Positions 46,270-59,439 of a stretch of 64,000 nt of DNA are shown here, one piece after another (within the stretch, counting starts at the first letter, position 1; the number at the start of each line of letters is the position of its first letter). The notes under the pieces are model-generated. The model worked only from the letters and a program-made list of their open reading frames with translations, did not search any database and had not been told where the DNA came from. The stretch is from positions 12,436,983 through 12,500,982 of the forward strand of contig NC_087077.1 in assembly GCF_026151205.1 (NCBI RefSeq), given 5' to 3'. Origin of the DNA: Bolinopsis microptera (Eukaryota > Ctenophora > Tentaculata > Lobata > Bolinopsidae). A program made the position numbers and the translations under genes.

Positions 46270-47690
46270 TAGAGGAGCGTATGATTAATATAGTAACCAG
46301 AACTGATTATGGAAGTACATTGAAATTTTGAGTTCAAAATTCTACATTGTTTTCTGATCAGGAAAAAATTACTGAATGAACTAAGTATTAGTGTTGTTCA
46401 AAGTATTTAAAACTTTCAACACTACTAAATAATTTAAGTTCGTGTGTGAGTATAACCTTGTACGTTAGACTGTGACCACTTTTAAAAGCACTTAGTTCGT
46501 TCAGTAAAAGTAAAAGTTCAATAAAAGTTGATAAAATGTTTCTCTTTAGTCGAATCTGATCAGAAAACAACAACATTTTTGAACTCACATATTAAATTGA
46601 CATCGAAAAATTAGGAGGTTGGCACGATCGTGGTGAAGTCATAAAAAATATGTCGTATGGAGATGTGGTTGATCTGTAATGCACTTTTATTAGCGTCAAT
46701 AAGTAGGTAGTAGGTACATAAACAAGTAAACAGAACACAGAACACTTGAAACCCTAAACCAATCAAATTTCTGTCTGCAATTCGAAGTACTATAAAGAAG
46801 TTCTAAAATGCCTATATATTAACATATTATACCCTGTGACCTAGCGGAATCCATAAACTAGTCAGTGGCAACATTTTACATACCATCTTGCACAAAATAA
46901 AGGAGGAATCTCTAATACATCGCAGTGTAGTGACCACTATTAAAGTCTAAATGTTGTCAATTTTGAATCATAACAATCAGCAACACAAATTGGCCAGCTT
47001 CATAGATTTCCAGTCCATGGTTTGCTTTCGAGGCAGGGATTTACATAATGTGATATGTGAAATGTGTGTGATTTCCTGTGTCAGTGCACTAACACTATGC
47101 GAGTTGAGTGTGAACATGTTGCCACTGTCCAAAAAACCAACCATAGTATTCATCAAACCTGCTGATTAGAAGTTTTAATAAGGGGACCTGAAAACCTCAT
47201 TATATTATACTGTATATATTATTAATTTATTTTAAAATATCAAGAAAAAAATGAATAATTACTGTATTAAGTTATTTTAGAACACAGTATCTATCTAAAC
47301 AATTGTATACAATGATTGTTAATCATTATTTAATTTAAAAGTTCGTTTAAGTTTATGTAAACGTAAGGTTATGGTTGCCATTATATGAATTGAACAGGAA
47401 ATTGAAAAAATGTTATTTTTCTTTAACTTCTGTAATACTAGAATGATAATGTGGAAGATCTCATGGGGTATTACATGTAAATTTTTATAATTTAATATTA
47501 TATATTATATTTTTAATATCATGTTCAAAGTTTGTACCAGCAAAAAAAGGTGTTTCAATTAATTAGACTAGATTTTGTACTATCTATGGAAGTATGAAAT
47601 AAATACAACTATAAAACCATCGTGGAGTCATCAGTCAATGGGGAATGTTTCGTGATTTGCAGCACATCCCCGATCACAGACATGGAAATT
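46270..47690. other. Upstream region of the fusion gene, no exon identified
   Basis: It should contain the missing first exon(s) and promoter if the gene is inside the element. I could not find an ATG exon with a matching donor. A small + strand frame at 46,951-47,169 has no recognisable motif. Confidence 0.35.
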
Positions 47691-47694
47691 TGTT

Positions 47695-49590
47695 AAATGC
47701 ATAAAGATATTCTCTTGTGTTTGACCTTGTATCTCCACTCACAGACGAAGAAATTTTTTTATACTCCCTGAAATTGACCGTATTATAGTGCTCTAACTAT
47801 TTGAAGAGTTTAAAGAACATTTATCAATACAATTTTCCGTTATTCAAGAATCCGGCAAAAATTCTGGCCAAATGAAGATATTTTCTTGTGTTTGACCTTG
47901 TATCTCCACTCACAGACGAAGAAATTTTTTTATACTCCCTGAAATTGACCGTATTATAGTGCTCTAACTATTTGAAGAGTTTAAAGAACATTTATCAATA
48001 CAATTTTCCGTTATTCAAGAATCCGGCAAAAATTCTGGCCAAATGAAGATATTTTCTTGTGTTTGACCTTGTATCTCCACTCACAGACGAAGAAATTTTT
48101 TATACTCCCTGAAATTGACCGTATTATAGTGCTCTAACTATTTGAAGAGTTTAAAGAACATTTATCAATACAATTTTCCGTTATTCAAGAATCCGGCAAA
48201 AATTCTGGCCAAATGAAGATATTTTCTTGTGTTTGACCTTGTATCTCCACTCACAGACGAAGAAATTTTTTTATACTCCCTGAAATTGACCGTATTATAG
48301 TGCTCTAACTATTTGAAGAGTTTAAAGAACATTTATCAATACAATTTTCCGTTATTCAAGAATCCGGCAAAAATTCTGGCCAAATGAAGATATTTTCTTG
48401 TGTTTGACCTTGTATCTCCACTCACAGACGAAGAAATTTTTTTATACTCCCTGAAATTGACCGTATTATAGTGCTCTAACTATTTGAAGAGTTTAAAGAA
48501 CATTTATCAATACAATTTTCCGTTATTCAAGAATCCGGCAAAAATTCTGGCCAAATGAAGATATTTTCTTGTGTTTGACCTTGTATCTCCACTCACAGAC
48601 GAAGAAATTTTTTTATACTCCCTGAAATTGACCGTATTATAGTGCTCTAACTATTTGAAGAGTTTAAAGAACATTTATCAATACAATTTTCCGTTATTCA
48701 AGAATCCGGCAAAAATTCTGGCCAAATGAAGATATTTTCTTGTGTTTGACCTTGTATCTCCACTCACAGACGAAGAAATTTTTTTATACTCCCTGAAATT
48801 GACCGTATTATAGTGCTCTAACTATTTGAAGAGTTTAAAGAACATTTATCAATACAATTTTCCGTTATTCAAGAATCCGGCAAAAATTCTGGCCAAATGA
48901 AGATATTTTCTTGTGTTTGACCTTGTATCTCCACTCACAGACGAAGAAATTTTTTTATACTCCCTGAAATTGACCGTATTATAGTGCTCTAACTATTTGA
49001 AGAGTTTAAAGAACATTTATCAATACAATTTTCCGTTATTCAAGAATCCGGCAAAAATTCTGGCCAAATGAAGATATTTTCTTGTGTTTGACCTTGTATC
49101 TCCACTCACAGACGAAGAAATTTTTTTATACTCCCTGAAATTGACCGTATTATAGTGCTCTAACTATTTGAAGAGTTTAAAGAACATTTATCAATACAAT
49201 TTTCCGTTATTCAAGAATCCGGCAAAAATTCTGGCCAAATGAAGATATTTTCTTGTGTTTGACCTTGTATCTCCACTCACAGACGAAGAAATTTTTTTAT
49301 ACTCCCTGAAATTGACCGTATTATAGTGCTCTAACTATTTGAAGAGTTTAAAGAACATTTATCAATACAATTTTCCGTTATTCAAGAATCCGGCAAAAAT
49401 TCTGGCCAAATGAAGATATTTTCTTGTGTTTGACCTTGTATCTCCACTCACAGACGAAGAAATTTTTTTATACTCCCTGAAATTGACCGTATTATAGTGC
49501 TCTAACTATTTGAAGAGCTTAAAGAACATTTATCAATACAATTTTCCGTTATTCAAGAATCCGGCAAAAATCCGGCAAAAATCCGGCAAA
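47695..49590 (-). repeat. 171-bp satellite array, right (inverted)
   Basis: Ten to eleven monomers, the reverse complement of the array at 14,091-16,850, with period 171 (one monomer 170). It ends in a triplicated TCCGGCAAAAA at 49,558-49,590. Confidence 0.95.
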
Positions 49591-49614
49591 ACGCTCTCAA
49601 GTAGCCCTCCATCT

Positions 49615-50525
49615 GAAGTCCAGAAGATGAATCCGACATTGTGAAACCAGATGATACGGTTTTTGAGGCATTTTGATAGGTCATTTCAGTCTTTTAAAGT
49701 AGTTTCAGAGTGCTGGAAATGGTTGAACGGTGTAGGGGGATGTGTTTACTAACTATTTTGACGTCAAAATAGTCGCCAGAGGCTCCCTGAGTCATGGAAT
49801 GAACGGAATAACAAAAATGAAATTTTTTCTAAAACTCGTCGGATTGCCCCAAAACAGGTCGGAATCGTTTGGTATTGACCCTAATAGTGTTCCTACAAAG
49901 TTTGGTGGCCCTAGCACTCCCAGAACGCCCACTAGAGACTTAATTCCATTTCCGTATCAAAAAGCTGGTTTCTGAGTATCCGATATTGATACGGTCATTT
50001 CAGTCTGTTAAAGGGGCTGCAGAGTGCTGGAGATGATTGTACGGTATAGGGGGATGTGTTTACTAACTATTTTGACGTCAAAATAGTCGCCCAAGACTCC
50101 CTGAGTCATGGAATGAACGGAATGAACAAAAATGAAATTTTTTCTAAAACTCGTCGGATTGCCCCAAAACAGGTCGGAATCGTTTGGTATTGACCCTTAT
50201 AGTGTTCCTACAAAGTTTGGTGGCCCTAGCACTCCCAGAACACCCATTATACCCTTGGCTGGATTCAAGAATTTAGAACCAGTTGAGCAGATAAAACGGA
50301 TTTTGAGAAATTTTGTCTGCTTGTGTTGTTGCAGAGAGTTGAATTTGGTTCAACAGTATTCAAACAAGATGTGTTCCAACTTAGTTTTGTAGCCCTACCA
50401 GTTTCAGAACGTCCACTAGAATCCGGTTCCATTTTCTTCCAAGAAGCTGTAGACAAGGTTGTTTGAAATTTAAATTTAACCTCTCTGGTAATACAACTTT
50501 TTACTTGGATGGATTTCAATAATTA
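49615..50525 (-). repeat. Tandem 320-350 bp repeat units, left outer arm
   Basis: Two units with the shared phrases AGTTTGGTGGCCCTAGCACT and GGGGGATGTGTTTACTAACT. Each holds a perfect 22-bp palindrome centred on the CRE-type site TGACGTCA (49,752-49,773 and 50,066-50,087). Related units are at 53,490-53,960, 55,800-56,280, 59,700-60,360 and 3740-4705. Confidence 0.85.
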
Positions 50526-50960
50526 AAGAGAGCAGATTGTTACTTTGTTATTTTTGAGATTTGATTTTTTGATATCATATGTATAAATATATAAATCAGT
50601 TTCTACAAATTGTAACAGCAATTGGCAGTAATAAAGCGGTAGTAATAGTTTTGCACAACATCAATCATAATATCATTCAATACTTCAATACCTTCAAAAT
50701 AATTTAACTCGGTTATAATAATTTAAACGCAGATCTAAAAGAACTAAGCACAGTAGTAGGATGAACTTCCAGGCAAGGTTGGAGGAAGGTAGAGGTGAAG
50801 CTGTGGGTAAGGATAGTAGGCTGGGAAGGATCCATTTCTGATCCAGAGCTGATGATTTGGGTTGAACTGATGATTTAGGTGGTACAGATGATTTGGGTTG
50901 AGCTGATGATTTGGGTTGAGTTGATGATTTGGGTTGAACTGATGATTTGGGTTGAGCTGA

Positions 50961-51605
50961 TTATTTTGGTTGAGCTGAAGATTTGTGTTGAGCTGATGAT
51001 TTGGGTTGAACTGATGATTTGGGTTGAGCTGATGATTTGGGTTGAACTGATGATTTGGGTTGAGCTGATGATTTGGGTTGAACTGATGATTTGGGTTGAG
51101 CTGATGATTTGGGTAGAACTGATGACTTGGGTTGGGCTGATGATTTGGGTTGAACTGATGATTTAGGTGGTACAGATGATTTGGGTTGAGCTGATGATTT
51201 GGGTTGAGTTGATGATTTGGGTTGAACTGATGATTTGGGTTGAGCTGATGATTTTGGTTGAGCTGAAGATTTGGGTTGAGCTGATGATTTGGATTGAGCT
51301 GATGATTTGGGTTGAGCTGATGATTTGGGTTGAGCTGATGATTTGGGTGGTACAGATGAGTTGGGTGGTACAGATGAGTTGGGTGGTACAGATGAGTTGG
51401 GTGGTACAGATGAGTTGGGTGGTACAGATGAGTTGGGTGGTACAGATGAGTTGGGTGGTACAGATGAGTTGGGTGGTACAGATGATTTGGATGAGGGACG
51501 AGAGGAAGACAGTTCCTTAATACAATCTAGACTATGTTTGGAAATAGATGGATCAATCTTTACATAATCAGAAAACTTAGGCAAATCTATATCTGAACGT
51601 TTCAA
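50961..51605 (-). pseudogene. Duplicated 3' part of the repeat-protein gene, left arm
   Basis: It repeats the segment KRSDIDLPKFSDYVKIDPSI to the end of the protein repeats. It arose by tandem duplication within the left arm and has no start of its own; 51,606-51,735 still matches the coding sequence further upstream. The repeats end at a stop (SSAQPK then TAA) that is also seen in the right arm near 59,016, so this is probably the ancestral end. Confidence 0.7.
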
Positions 51606-51703
51606 CTTTTTACTCTTAAACTTAGGTGCTTGCTCGAAATCCTCGTCTGAGTCGACAGAGGATTTGACTGAATGTTTACGTGACTGATTATCTAACTTGG
51701 CAC

Positions 51704-52987
51704 CTAGTTCCTTCCTATTCTGGAGTACCTGTTCGGCAGCTGAGATGAGGATTTGGGTTGAGCTGATGATTTGGGTTGAGTTGATGATTTGGGTTGAACT
51801 GATGATTTGGGTTGAGCTGATGATTTTGGTTGAGCTGAAGATTTGGGTTGAGCTGATGATTTGGGTTGAGCTGATGATTTGGGTTGAGCTGATGATTTGG
51901 GTTGAGCTGATGATTTGGGTGGTACAGATGAGTTGGGTGGTACAGATGAGTTGGGTGGTACAGATGAGTTGGGTGGTACAGATGAGTTGGGTGGTACAGA
52001 TGAGTTGGGTGGTACAGATGAGTTGGGTGGTACAGATGAGTTGGGTGGTACAGATGAGTTGGGTGGTACAGATGAGTTGGGTGGTACAGATGAGTTGGGT
52101 GGTACAGATGATTTGGATGAGGGACGAGAGGAAGACAGTTCCTTAATACAATCTAGACTATGTTTGGAAATAGATGGATCAATCTTTACATAATCAGAAA
52201 ACTTAGGCAAATCTATATCTGAACGTTTCAACTTTTTACTCTTAAACTTAGGTGCTTGCTCGAAATCCTCGTCTGAGTCGACAGAGGGTTTGACTGAATG
52301 TTTACGTGACTGATTATCTAACTTGGCACCTAGTTCCTTCCTATTCTGGAGTACCTGTTCGGCAGAACAAATCATAACAGAGTACGACTTGTCTGCCCGA
52401 ACTTCCTCAACAGAATGAACCAACTGGTCAGAGTATCTAACTAAAATCTTAGAACTTATGGAGGTGTGGAAACTTGCAACTATTCCATCTAATACTTTCT
52501 GGCTCTCCAAGAGATTAAAGTTAAGAGACCTATCAGTTATTATGCAGCTATATAAATTTAAGAGAGCCTCTACAGAGCCATCCTTATCTAGTGAGCAGTG
52601 GTCAGAACATTCATATACATCTAAAGTGTGCTTACAGGGGAAAAAGTGCTTAAAGAACTGTTGCAACTTATCAGATAAAGGAAACATGAGCTGAACTAAG
52701 GAACTACAAAACAATCTAACGTGGGGTATCTTAGGACCTGACTTAAGATCAGAAATGAACACATAAGAACCACACTCTAACCGCAGTACTACAGAGGAGC
52801 ACACGGTCAGGGGGTCAGAATAAGCATGTGATAAAGGAGGCAAAGCATCCTGCATATTATGATAATATACACCTAAAGATGAATCGAACTTGTGGGAGTC
52901 ACGAATGAGCTCAACCACGGCATTTACCTGAGATGTATCCATAAGGAGTAGTCGTGTTGACTGAGTTAGCTGTAAAAAAACAGCCAA
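51704..52987 (-). pseudogene. Repeat-rich protein gene, left-arm copy, disrupted
   Basis: Mirror copy of the gene at 57,626. Codons match from MDTSQVNAVVELIRDSHK onward (ATG at about 52,942); the upstream MAVFLQLTQSTRLLL is probably intron or leader. After the SVPPNSS and SAQPKSS repeats the frame runs into duplicated sequence at about 51,737 and stops at 51,704 (NRYSRIGRN). The 3' end is therefore lost. Confidence 0.7.
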
Positions 52988-53257
52988 TAAGTAAAACTCA
53001 GATAGGGAGAAGTGTAGTCAAAGAACTGGTTGTAGGAAACAACACAGTCCAGATAGGAGTAGGAAGGGAGGACTCAGAACTAGTTGTAGAAAACAACGTA
53101 GTTTAGAGTAAAGTAGGCAAAGAAGACAGGCACGTAGCGTAAACTACAAAATAAAAATGTGTATTTGAAAGATAGAGCTTAAAGTTGAAATGTCAAAAGA
53201 TTGTACTCAGTGTGTGAAATAGTAAACTGAAACCGGGTGAGCTATATTTCACGAGGG

Positions 53258-53265
53258 TATTTATA
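53258..53265 (-). promoter_or_regulatory. TATA box, left-arm copy
   Basis: Minus-strand TATAAATA, the mirror of 56,491-56,498, upstream of the left gene copy. Confidence 0.45.
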
Positions 53266-54656
53266 CCCGCTTCATCGTGACAGGGATAACGAGCCAATTG
53301 TTTACAAACAAGCAGCAAGCATGTGAATCCTTCTTGATAAGGTTCAGATCACGTTTGATCGCATGCAGGGTTCTTGTCTCCGATAGATCAGATCATTGTC
53401 TTCTAAGAAGATCATATCCTCGTTCTTGCCCCCTCTGGCTCCAGTGGATCTCATCATTACTCGATAAGCATCGGATCAAATGATTGCCTCAAAAACCGTA
53501 TCATCTGGTTCCACAATCTCGTATACTCAGGAACCAGCTTTTTAATACGGAAATGGAACCAAGTCTCTAGTGGGCGTTCTGGGAGTGCTAGGGCCACCAA
53601 ACTTTGCAGGAACACTATTAGGGTCAATACCAAACGATTCCGATCTGTTTTGGGGCAATCCGACGAGTTTAGAAAAAAATTCATTTTTGTTCATTCCGTT
53701 CATTCCATGACTCAGGGAGCCTCTGGCGACAATTTTGACGTCAAAATAGTTAGTAAACACATCCCCCTACACCGTTCAACTATTTCCAGCACTCTGAAAC
53801 TACTTTAACAGACTGAAATGACCGTATCAAAATGCCTCAAAAACCGTATCATCTGGTTCTACAATCTCGGATACTCAGGAACCAGCTTTTTGATACGGAA
53901 ATGGAACCAAGTCTCTAGTGGGCGTTCTGGGAGTGCTAGGGCCACCAAACTTAGGCATCCAATCTTTGCAGTTGTTTCTTTCATGGTAGTTGCGAGCGTC
54001 TATACTTTCAGTCTTTAGCTTGCTCATTTTGTATTTACATCATTTGTACAAGACTAGATGGTAGCCATGTTCTGTGTCCTAAACCTAACTTTAGTGTGCA
54101 TGTTATTTATTATGTTGGTCTCAGTTTAAACCTGAAAGCCATTGAATATGTTTGCCACTGCTTCTCAGCTGATCATAAATAATTTTAAATAGGGTTCAGT
54201 GTTCTGACCATTTGTGTATGTAGATGAAGCAAGGTCAGGAACCCAGCACGGTGAAGGATTAGGCCGGTTATCTAGCAAAGATCTCTGTCACTATACTTTT
54301 GTTGCTCAGTATCATTAGTATCATCATTGAAGATTGTGCATACACAACTTTATTAAAGTAAATGTTAGACAGTGTTATTTCGAATACATCCCAGCACAAA
54401 TATTATCAGCTTCATCAATCTTGATATCTTAACGATGATCCTGGTCAAACAATTTAAAACTTCTGTAATTTCATTTCTAGTATGCGTATAGGAAATCGAT
54501 AAGGCTTTAAAATGATATGTTCGGCGACCTTTTAGCTCAATCACGAGACTCAGTAGGAGTGATTGAACTGCAAGGGACAATTGAGGCTAACGAATTAGCA
54601 GTTTCAAGTTAAGTTTAATATAATAACGAATTAATTATAATAACCAATGAATTATA

Positions 54657-55105
54657 CAGGTTGTACGTACACACTACACGCCACAGAATTAAAAACGTTC
54701 TGATCGAGCTGCACTTGCACTGATGAGCTGAACGTTTGCGGAGTTAAAATCGCAAGCTACCAACGCGATACTTCCGAATATAGTTGCGCGGCTTATTAGT
54801 AAAATTAAAAATTAGCTTTCGAATATTAATTGTTTATTTTGATTTTGTTGCATATTGTTTTGAATCAAATTATATCTAATTTACAATTTATAAATAAAAT
54901 GTATACTGAATACAACAATTTTTCTTAAATCTAATTATAGTCTGAAGCTAATTTTTAATTTTACCTATAAGCCGCGCAATTGCCTTTTGAAAGTTTCGCG
55001 TTTGTAGCTCGCGATTGTAACTCCGCAAACGTTCAGCTCATCAGTGCAATGCAAGTGCAGCTCAATCAGAACGTTTTTAATTCTTTGGCGTGTACGTACA
55101 ACCTG
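54657..55105. repeat. Fold-back MITE at the palindrome axis
   Basis: Inverted ends CAGGTTGTACGTACAC with arms of about 190 bp that contain AATTAAAAACGTTCTGAT and GCTGAACGTTTGCGGAGTTA, around an AT-rich loop. Its two arms differ from each other clearly more than the outer palindrome arms do. Confidence 0.8.
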
Positions 55106-56490
55106 TATAATTCATTGGTTATTATAATTAATTCGTTATTATATTAACTTGAAACTGCTAATTCGTTAGCCTCAATTGTCCCTTACAGTTCAATCACTCC
55201 TACTGAGTCTCGTGATTGAGCTAAAAGGTCGCCGAACATATCATTTTAAAGCCTTATCGATTTCCTATACGCATACTAGAAATGAAATTACAGAAGTTTT
55301 AAATTGTTTGACCAGGATCATCGTTAAGATATCAAGATTGATGAAGCTGATAATATTTGTGCTGGGATGTATTCGAAATAACACTGTCTAACATTTACCT
55401 TAATAAAGTTGTGTATGCACAATCTTCAATGATGATACTAATGATACTGAGCAACAAAAGTATAGTGACAGAGATCTTTGCTAGATAACCGGCCTAATCC
55501 TTCACCGTGCTGGGTTCCTGACCTTGCTTCATCTACATACACAAATGGTCAGAACACTGAACCCTATTTTAAATTATTTATGATCAGCTGAGAAGCAGTG
55601 GCAAACATATTCAATGGCTTTCAGGTTTAAACTGAGACCAACATAATAAATAACATGCACACTAAAGTTAGGTTTAGGACACAGAACATGGCTACCATCT
55701 AGTCTTGTACAAATGATGTAAATACAAAATGAGCAAGCTAAAGACTGAAAGTATAGACGCTCGCAACTACCATGAAAGAAACAACTGCAAAGATTGGATG
55801 CCTAAGTTTGGTGGCCCTAGCACTCCCAGAACGCCCACTAGAGACTTGGTTCCATTTCCGTATCAAAAAGCTGGTTCCTGAGTATCCGAGATTGTGGAAC
55901 CAGATGATACGGTTTTTGAGGCATTTTGATACAGTCATTTCAGTCTGTTAAAGTAGTTTCAGAGTGCTGGAAATGGTTGAACGGTGTAGGGGGATGTGTT
56001 TACTAACTATTTTGACGTCAAAATTGTCGCCAGAGGCTCCCTGAGTCATGGAATGAACGGAATGAACAAAAATGAATTTTTTTCTAAACTCGTCGGATTG
56101 CCCCAAAACAGATCGGAATCGTTTGGTATTGACCCTAATAGTGTTCCTGCAAAGTTTGGTGGCCCTAGCACTCCCAGAACGCCCACTAGAGACTTGGTTC
56201 CATTTCCGTATTAAAAAGCTGGTTCCTGAGTATACGAGATTGTGGAACCAGATGATACGGTTTTTGAGGCAATCATTTGATCCGATGCTTATCGAGTAAT
56301 GATGAGATCCACTGGAGCCAGAGGGGGCAAGAACGAGGATATGATCTTCTTAGAAGACAATGATCTGATCTATCGGAGACAAGAACCCTGCATGCGATCA
56401 AACGTGATCTGAACCTTATCAAGAAGGATTCACATGCTTGCTGCTTGTTTGTAAACAATTGGCTCGTTATCCCTGTCACGATGAAGCGGG

Positions 56491-56498
56491 TATAAATA
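56491..56498 (+). promoter_or_regulatory. TATA box, right-arm copy
   Basis: TATAAATA followed 37 bp later by an initiator-like TCAGTT (A at 56,528). It lies 1.1 kb upstream of the ATG at 57,626, with the 811-bp insertion between. A TTTTTTACAG acceptor at about 57,597 suggests a 5' untranslated intron. Confidence 0.5.
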
Positions 56499-56583
56499 CC
56501 CTCGTGAAATATAGCTCACCCGGTTTCAGTTTACTATTTCACACACTGAGTACAATCTTTTGATATTTCAACTTTAAGCTCTA

Positions 56584-57394
56584 CCTTACTCGGGATTATT
56601 ACGACGGGTTTATTAACGACCGGTTAAAATATGGTTCTGGAAAAATATGGCGAAATTGCTCAAAACCCACCACATTTTCCCGGTCGCCATTTTACCGGTG
56701 TCCAACCTTTCAATTTTAGATTCAAAAATTTTGTCTCAGATGTAAATTTCCTTATTAGAGATAAGCAAGTTTAGAAATTTTCGCATTGCTAAAACTTGTG
56801 AAACAAGTCGAATTATCAATAATTGTTGAAAGTAGACAGAAATAATGACTCGTGGTTAATCAAACTAGATGGAAAATAATTTTTAACATTTGAAGCGTAA
56901 CAACCAGATCGATATTAAGATAAACAATAAAGGGAGAGCTGTTTAGTCTTCCAATAAGTTGTAATCATCTTCGTTATCTTCATCTGGATCATCCCTTTCA
57001 TCAGTTTTAATTAATTCAAGTTTTAATTTAACTGTTACTTTTACTTTAAGTCCTATTTCATTATGTAGAGATAGTCAATACCTAAGAAATTAAAAATTGG
57101 CCTATTTAAATCAAATTTGACAATAAGGATATATTATGACAAGAATTGGGCAAAAAGGTGAATTTTTTGCAATTTTAGCCAAATGAAGTCGAAAAACCTA
57201 CAACAAGTGTCCTAATAGTCTTCTTTAGTGAATATAAGACAACGATTAAAATATGAGCACCCATACCCCTTGGGAACCCTAAAAGCTGAGTAGGCGGGTT
57301 TATTAACGACCGGTGAAAATGTGGTTCGGGAAAAATATGGCGAAATTACCCTAAACCCACCACTTTATCCCGGTCATAATAATCCCGAGTAAGG
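56584..57394. mobile_element. 811-bp TA-flanked non-autonomous element
   Basis: Inverted ends CCTTACTCGGGATTATTA...TAATAATCCCGAGTAAGG lie between TA at 56,582-56,583 and 57,395-57,396. The other palindrome arm has the empty site GCTCTATCTTTC, so the TA duplication is proven by comparison. This is characteristic of Tc1/mariner-type elements. It has an inner repeat of GGGTTTATTAACGACCGGT and no transposase. Confidence 0.85.
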
Positions 57395-57625
57395 TATCTT
57401 TCAAATACACATTTTTATTTTGTAGTTTACGCTACGTGCCTGTCTTCTTTGCCTACTTTACTCTAAACTACGTTGTTTTCTACAACTAGTTCTGAGTCCT
57501 CCCTTCCTACTCCTATCTGGACTGTGTTGTTTCCTACAACCAGTTCTTTGACTACACTTCTCCCTATCTGAGTTTTACTTATTGGCTGTTTTTTACAGCT
57601 AACTCAGTCAACACGACTACTCCTT

Positions 57626-58816
57626 ATGGATACATCTCAGGTAAATGCCGTGGTTGAGCTCATTCGTGACTCCCACAAGCTCGATTCATCTTTAGGTGTA
57701 TATTATCATAATATGCAGGATGCTTTTCTTCCTTTATCACATGCTTATTCTGACCCCCTGACCGTGTGCTCCTCTGTAGTACTGCGGTTAGAGTGTGGTT
57801 CTTATGTGTTCATTTCTGATCTTAAGTCAGGTCCTAAGATACCCCACGTTAGATTGTTTTGTAGTTCCTTAGTTCAGCTCATGTTTCCTTTATCTGATAA
57901 GTTGCAACAGTTCTTTAAGCACTTTTTCCCCTGTAAGCACACTTTAGATGTATATGAATGTTCTGACCACTGCTCACTAGATAAGGATGGCTCTGTAGAG
58001 GCTCTCTTAAATTTATATAGCTGCATAATAACTGATAGGTCTCTTAAGTTTAATCTCTTGGAGAGCCAGAAAGTATTAGATGGAATAGTTGCAAGTTTCC
58101 ACACCTCCATAAGTTCTAAGATTTTAGTTAGATACTCTGACCAGTTGTTTCATTCTGTTGAGGAAGTTCGGGCAGACAAGTCGTACTCTGTTATGATTTG
58201 TTCTGCCGAACAGGTACTCCAGAATAGGAAGGAACTAGGTGCCAAGTTAGATAATCAGTCACGTAAACATTCAGTCAAACCCTCTGTCGACTCAGACGAG
58301 GATTTCGAGCAAGCACCTAAGTTTAAGAGTAAAAAGTTGAAACGTTCAGATATAGATTTGCCTAAGTTTTCTGATTATGTAAAGATTGATCCATCTATTT
58401 CCAAACATAGTCTAGATTGTATTAAGGAACTGTCTTCCTCTCGTCCCTCATCCAAATCATCTGTACCACCCAACTCATCTGTACCACCCAACTCATCTGT
58501 ACCACCCAACTCATCTGTACCACCCAACTCATCTGTACCACCCAACTCATCTGTACCACCCAACTCATCTGTACCACCCAACTCATCTGTACCACCCAAA
58601 TCATCAGCTCAACCCAGATCATCAGCTCAACCCAAATCATCAGCTCAACCCAAATCATCAGCTCAACCCAAATCTTCAGCTCAACCAAAATCATCAGCTC
58701 AACCCAAATCATCAGTTCAACCCAAATCATCAACTCAACCCAAATCATCAGCTCAACCCAAATCATCTGTACCACCTAAATCATCAGTTCAACCCAAATC
58801 ATCAGCCCAACCCTAG
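57626..58816 (+). CDS. Unrecognised repeat-rich protein, right-arm copy
   Basis: 396 codons from ATG at 57,626. Residues 1-225 have no domain I recognise (MDTSQVNAVVELIRDSHKLD, then a hydrophobic, cysteine-containing stretch). A basic KFKSKKLKR cluster near 235 could be a nuclear signal. From about 280 come eight SVPPNSS-type heptad repeats, then hexa/heptads of SAQPKSS and SVQPKSS. A TAG at 58,814 interrupts the repeat where the left arm has AAG, so the ancestral frame ran on to the TAA near 59,016. It may be a structural or DNA-binding protein of the palindrome's own element; I cannot assign a function. Confidence 0.6.
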   Translation: MDTSQVNAVVELIRDSHKLDSSLGVYYHNMQDAFLPLSHAYSDPLTVCSSVVLRLECGSYVFISDLKSGPKIPHVRLFCSSLVQLMFPLSDKLQQFFKHFFPCKHTLDVYECSDHCSLDKDGSVEALLNLYSCIITDRSLKFNLLESQKVLDGIVASFHTSISSKILVRYSDQLFHSVEEVRADKSYSVMICSAEQVLQNRKELGAKLDNQSRKHSVKPSVDSDEDFEQAPKFKSKKLKRSDIDLPKFSDYVKIDPSISKHSLDCIKELSSSRPSSKSSVPPNSSVPPNSSVPPNSSVPPNSSVPPNSSVPPNSSVPPNSSVPPKSSAQPRSSAQPKSSAQPKSSAQPKSSAQPKSSAQPKSSVQPKSSTQPKSSAQPKSSVPPKSSVQPKSSAQP

Positions 58817-59439
58817 TCATCAGTTCTACCCAAATCATCAGCTCAACCCAAATCATCAGTTCAACCCAAATCATCAGCTCAACCCAAATCATCAGTTCAA
58901 CCCAAATCATCAGCTCAACCCAAATCATCAGTTCAACCCAAATCATCAGCTCAACCCAAATCATCAGTTCAACCCAAATCATCAGCTCAACCCAAATCTT
59001 CAGCTCAACCAAAATAATCAGCTCAACCCAAATCATCAGTTCAACCCAAATCATCAACTCAACCCAAATCATCAGCTCAACCCAAATCATCTGTACCACC
59101 TAAATCATCAGTTCAACCCAAATCATCAGCTCTGGATCAGAAATGGATCCTTCCCAGCCTACTATCCTTACCCACAGCTTCACCTCTACCTTCCTCCAAC
59201 CTTGCCTGGAAGTTCATCCTACTACTGTGCTTAGTTCTTTTAGATCTGCGTTTAAATTATTATAACCGAGTTAAATTATTTTGAAGGTATTGAAGTATTG
59301 AATGATATTATGATTGATGTTGTGCAAAACTATTACTACCGCTTTATTACTGCCAATTGCTGTTACAATTTGTAGAAACTGATTTATACATTTATACATA
59401 TGATATCAAAAAATCAAATCTCAAAAATAACAAAGTAAC

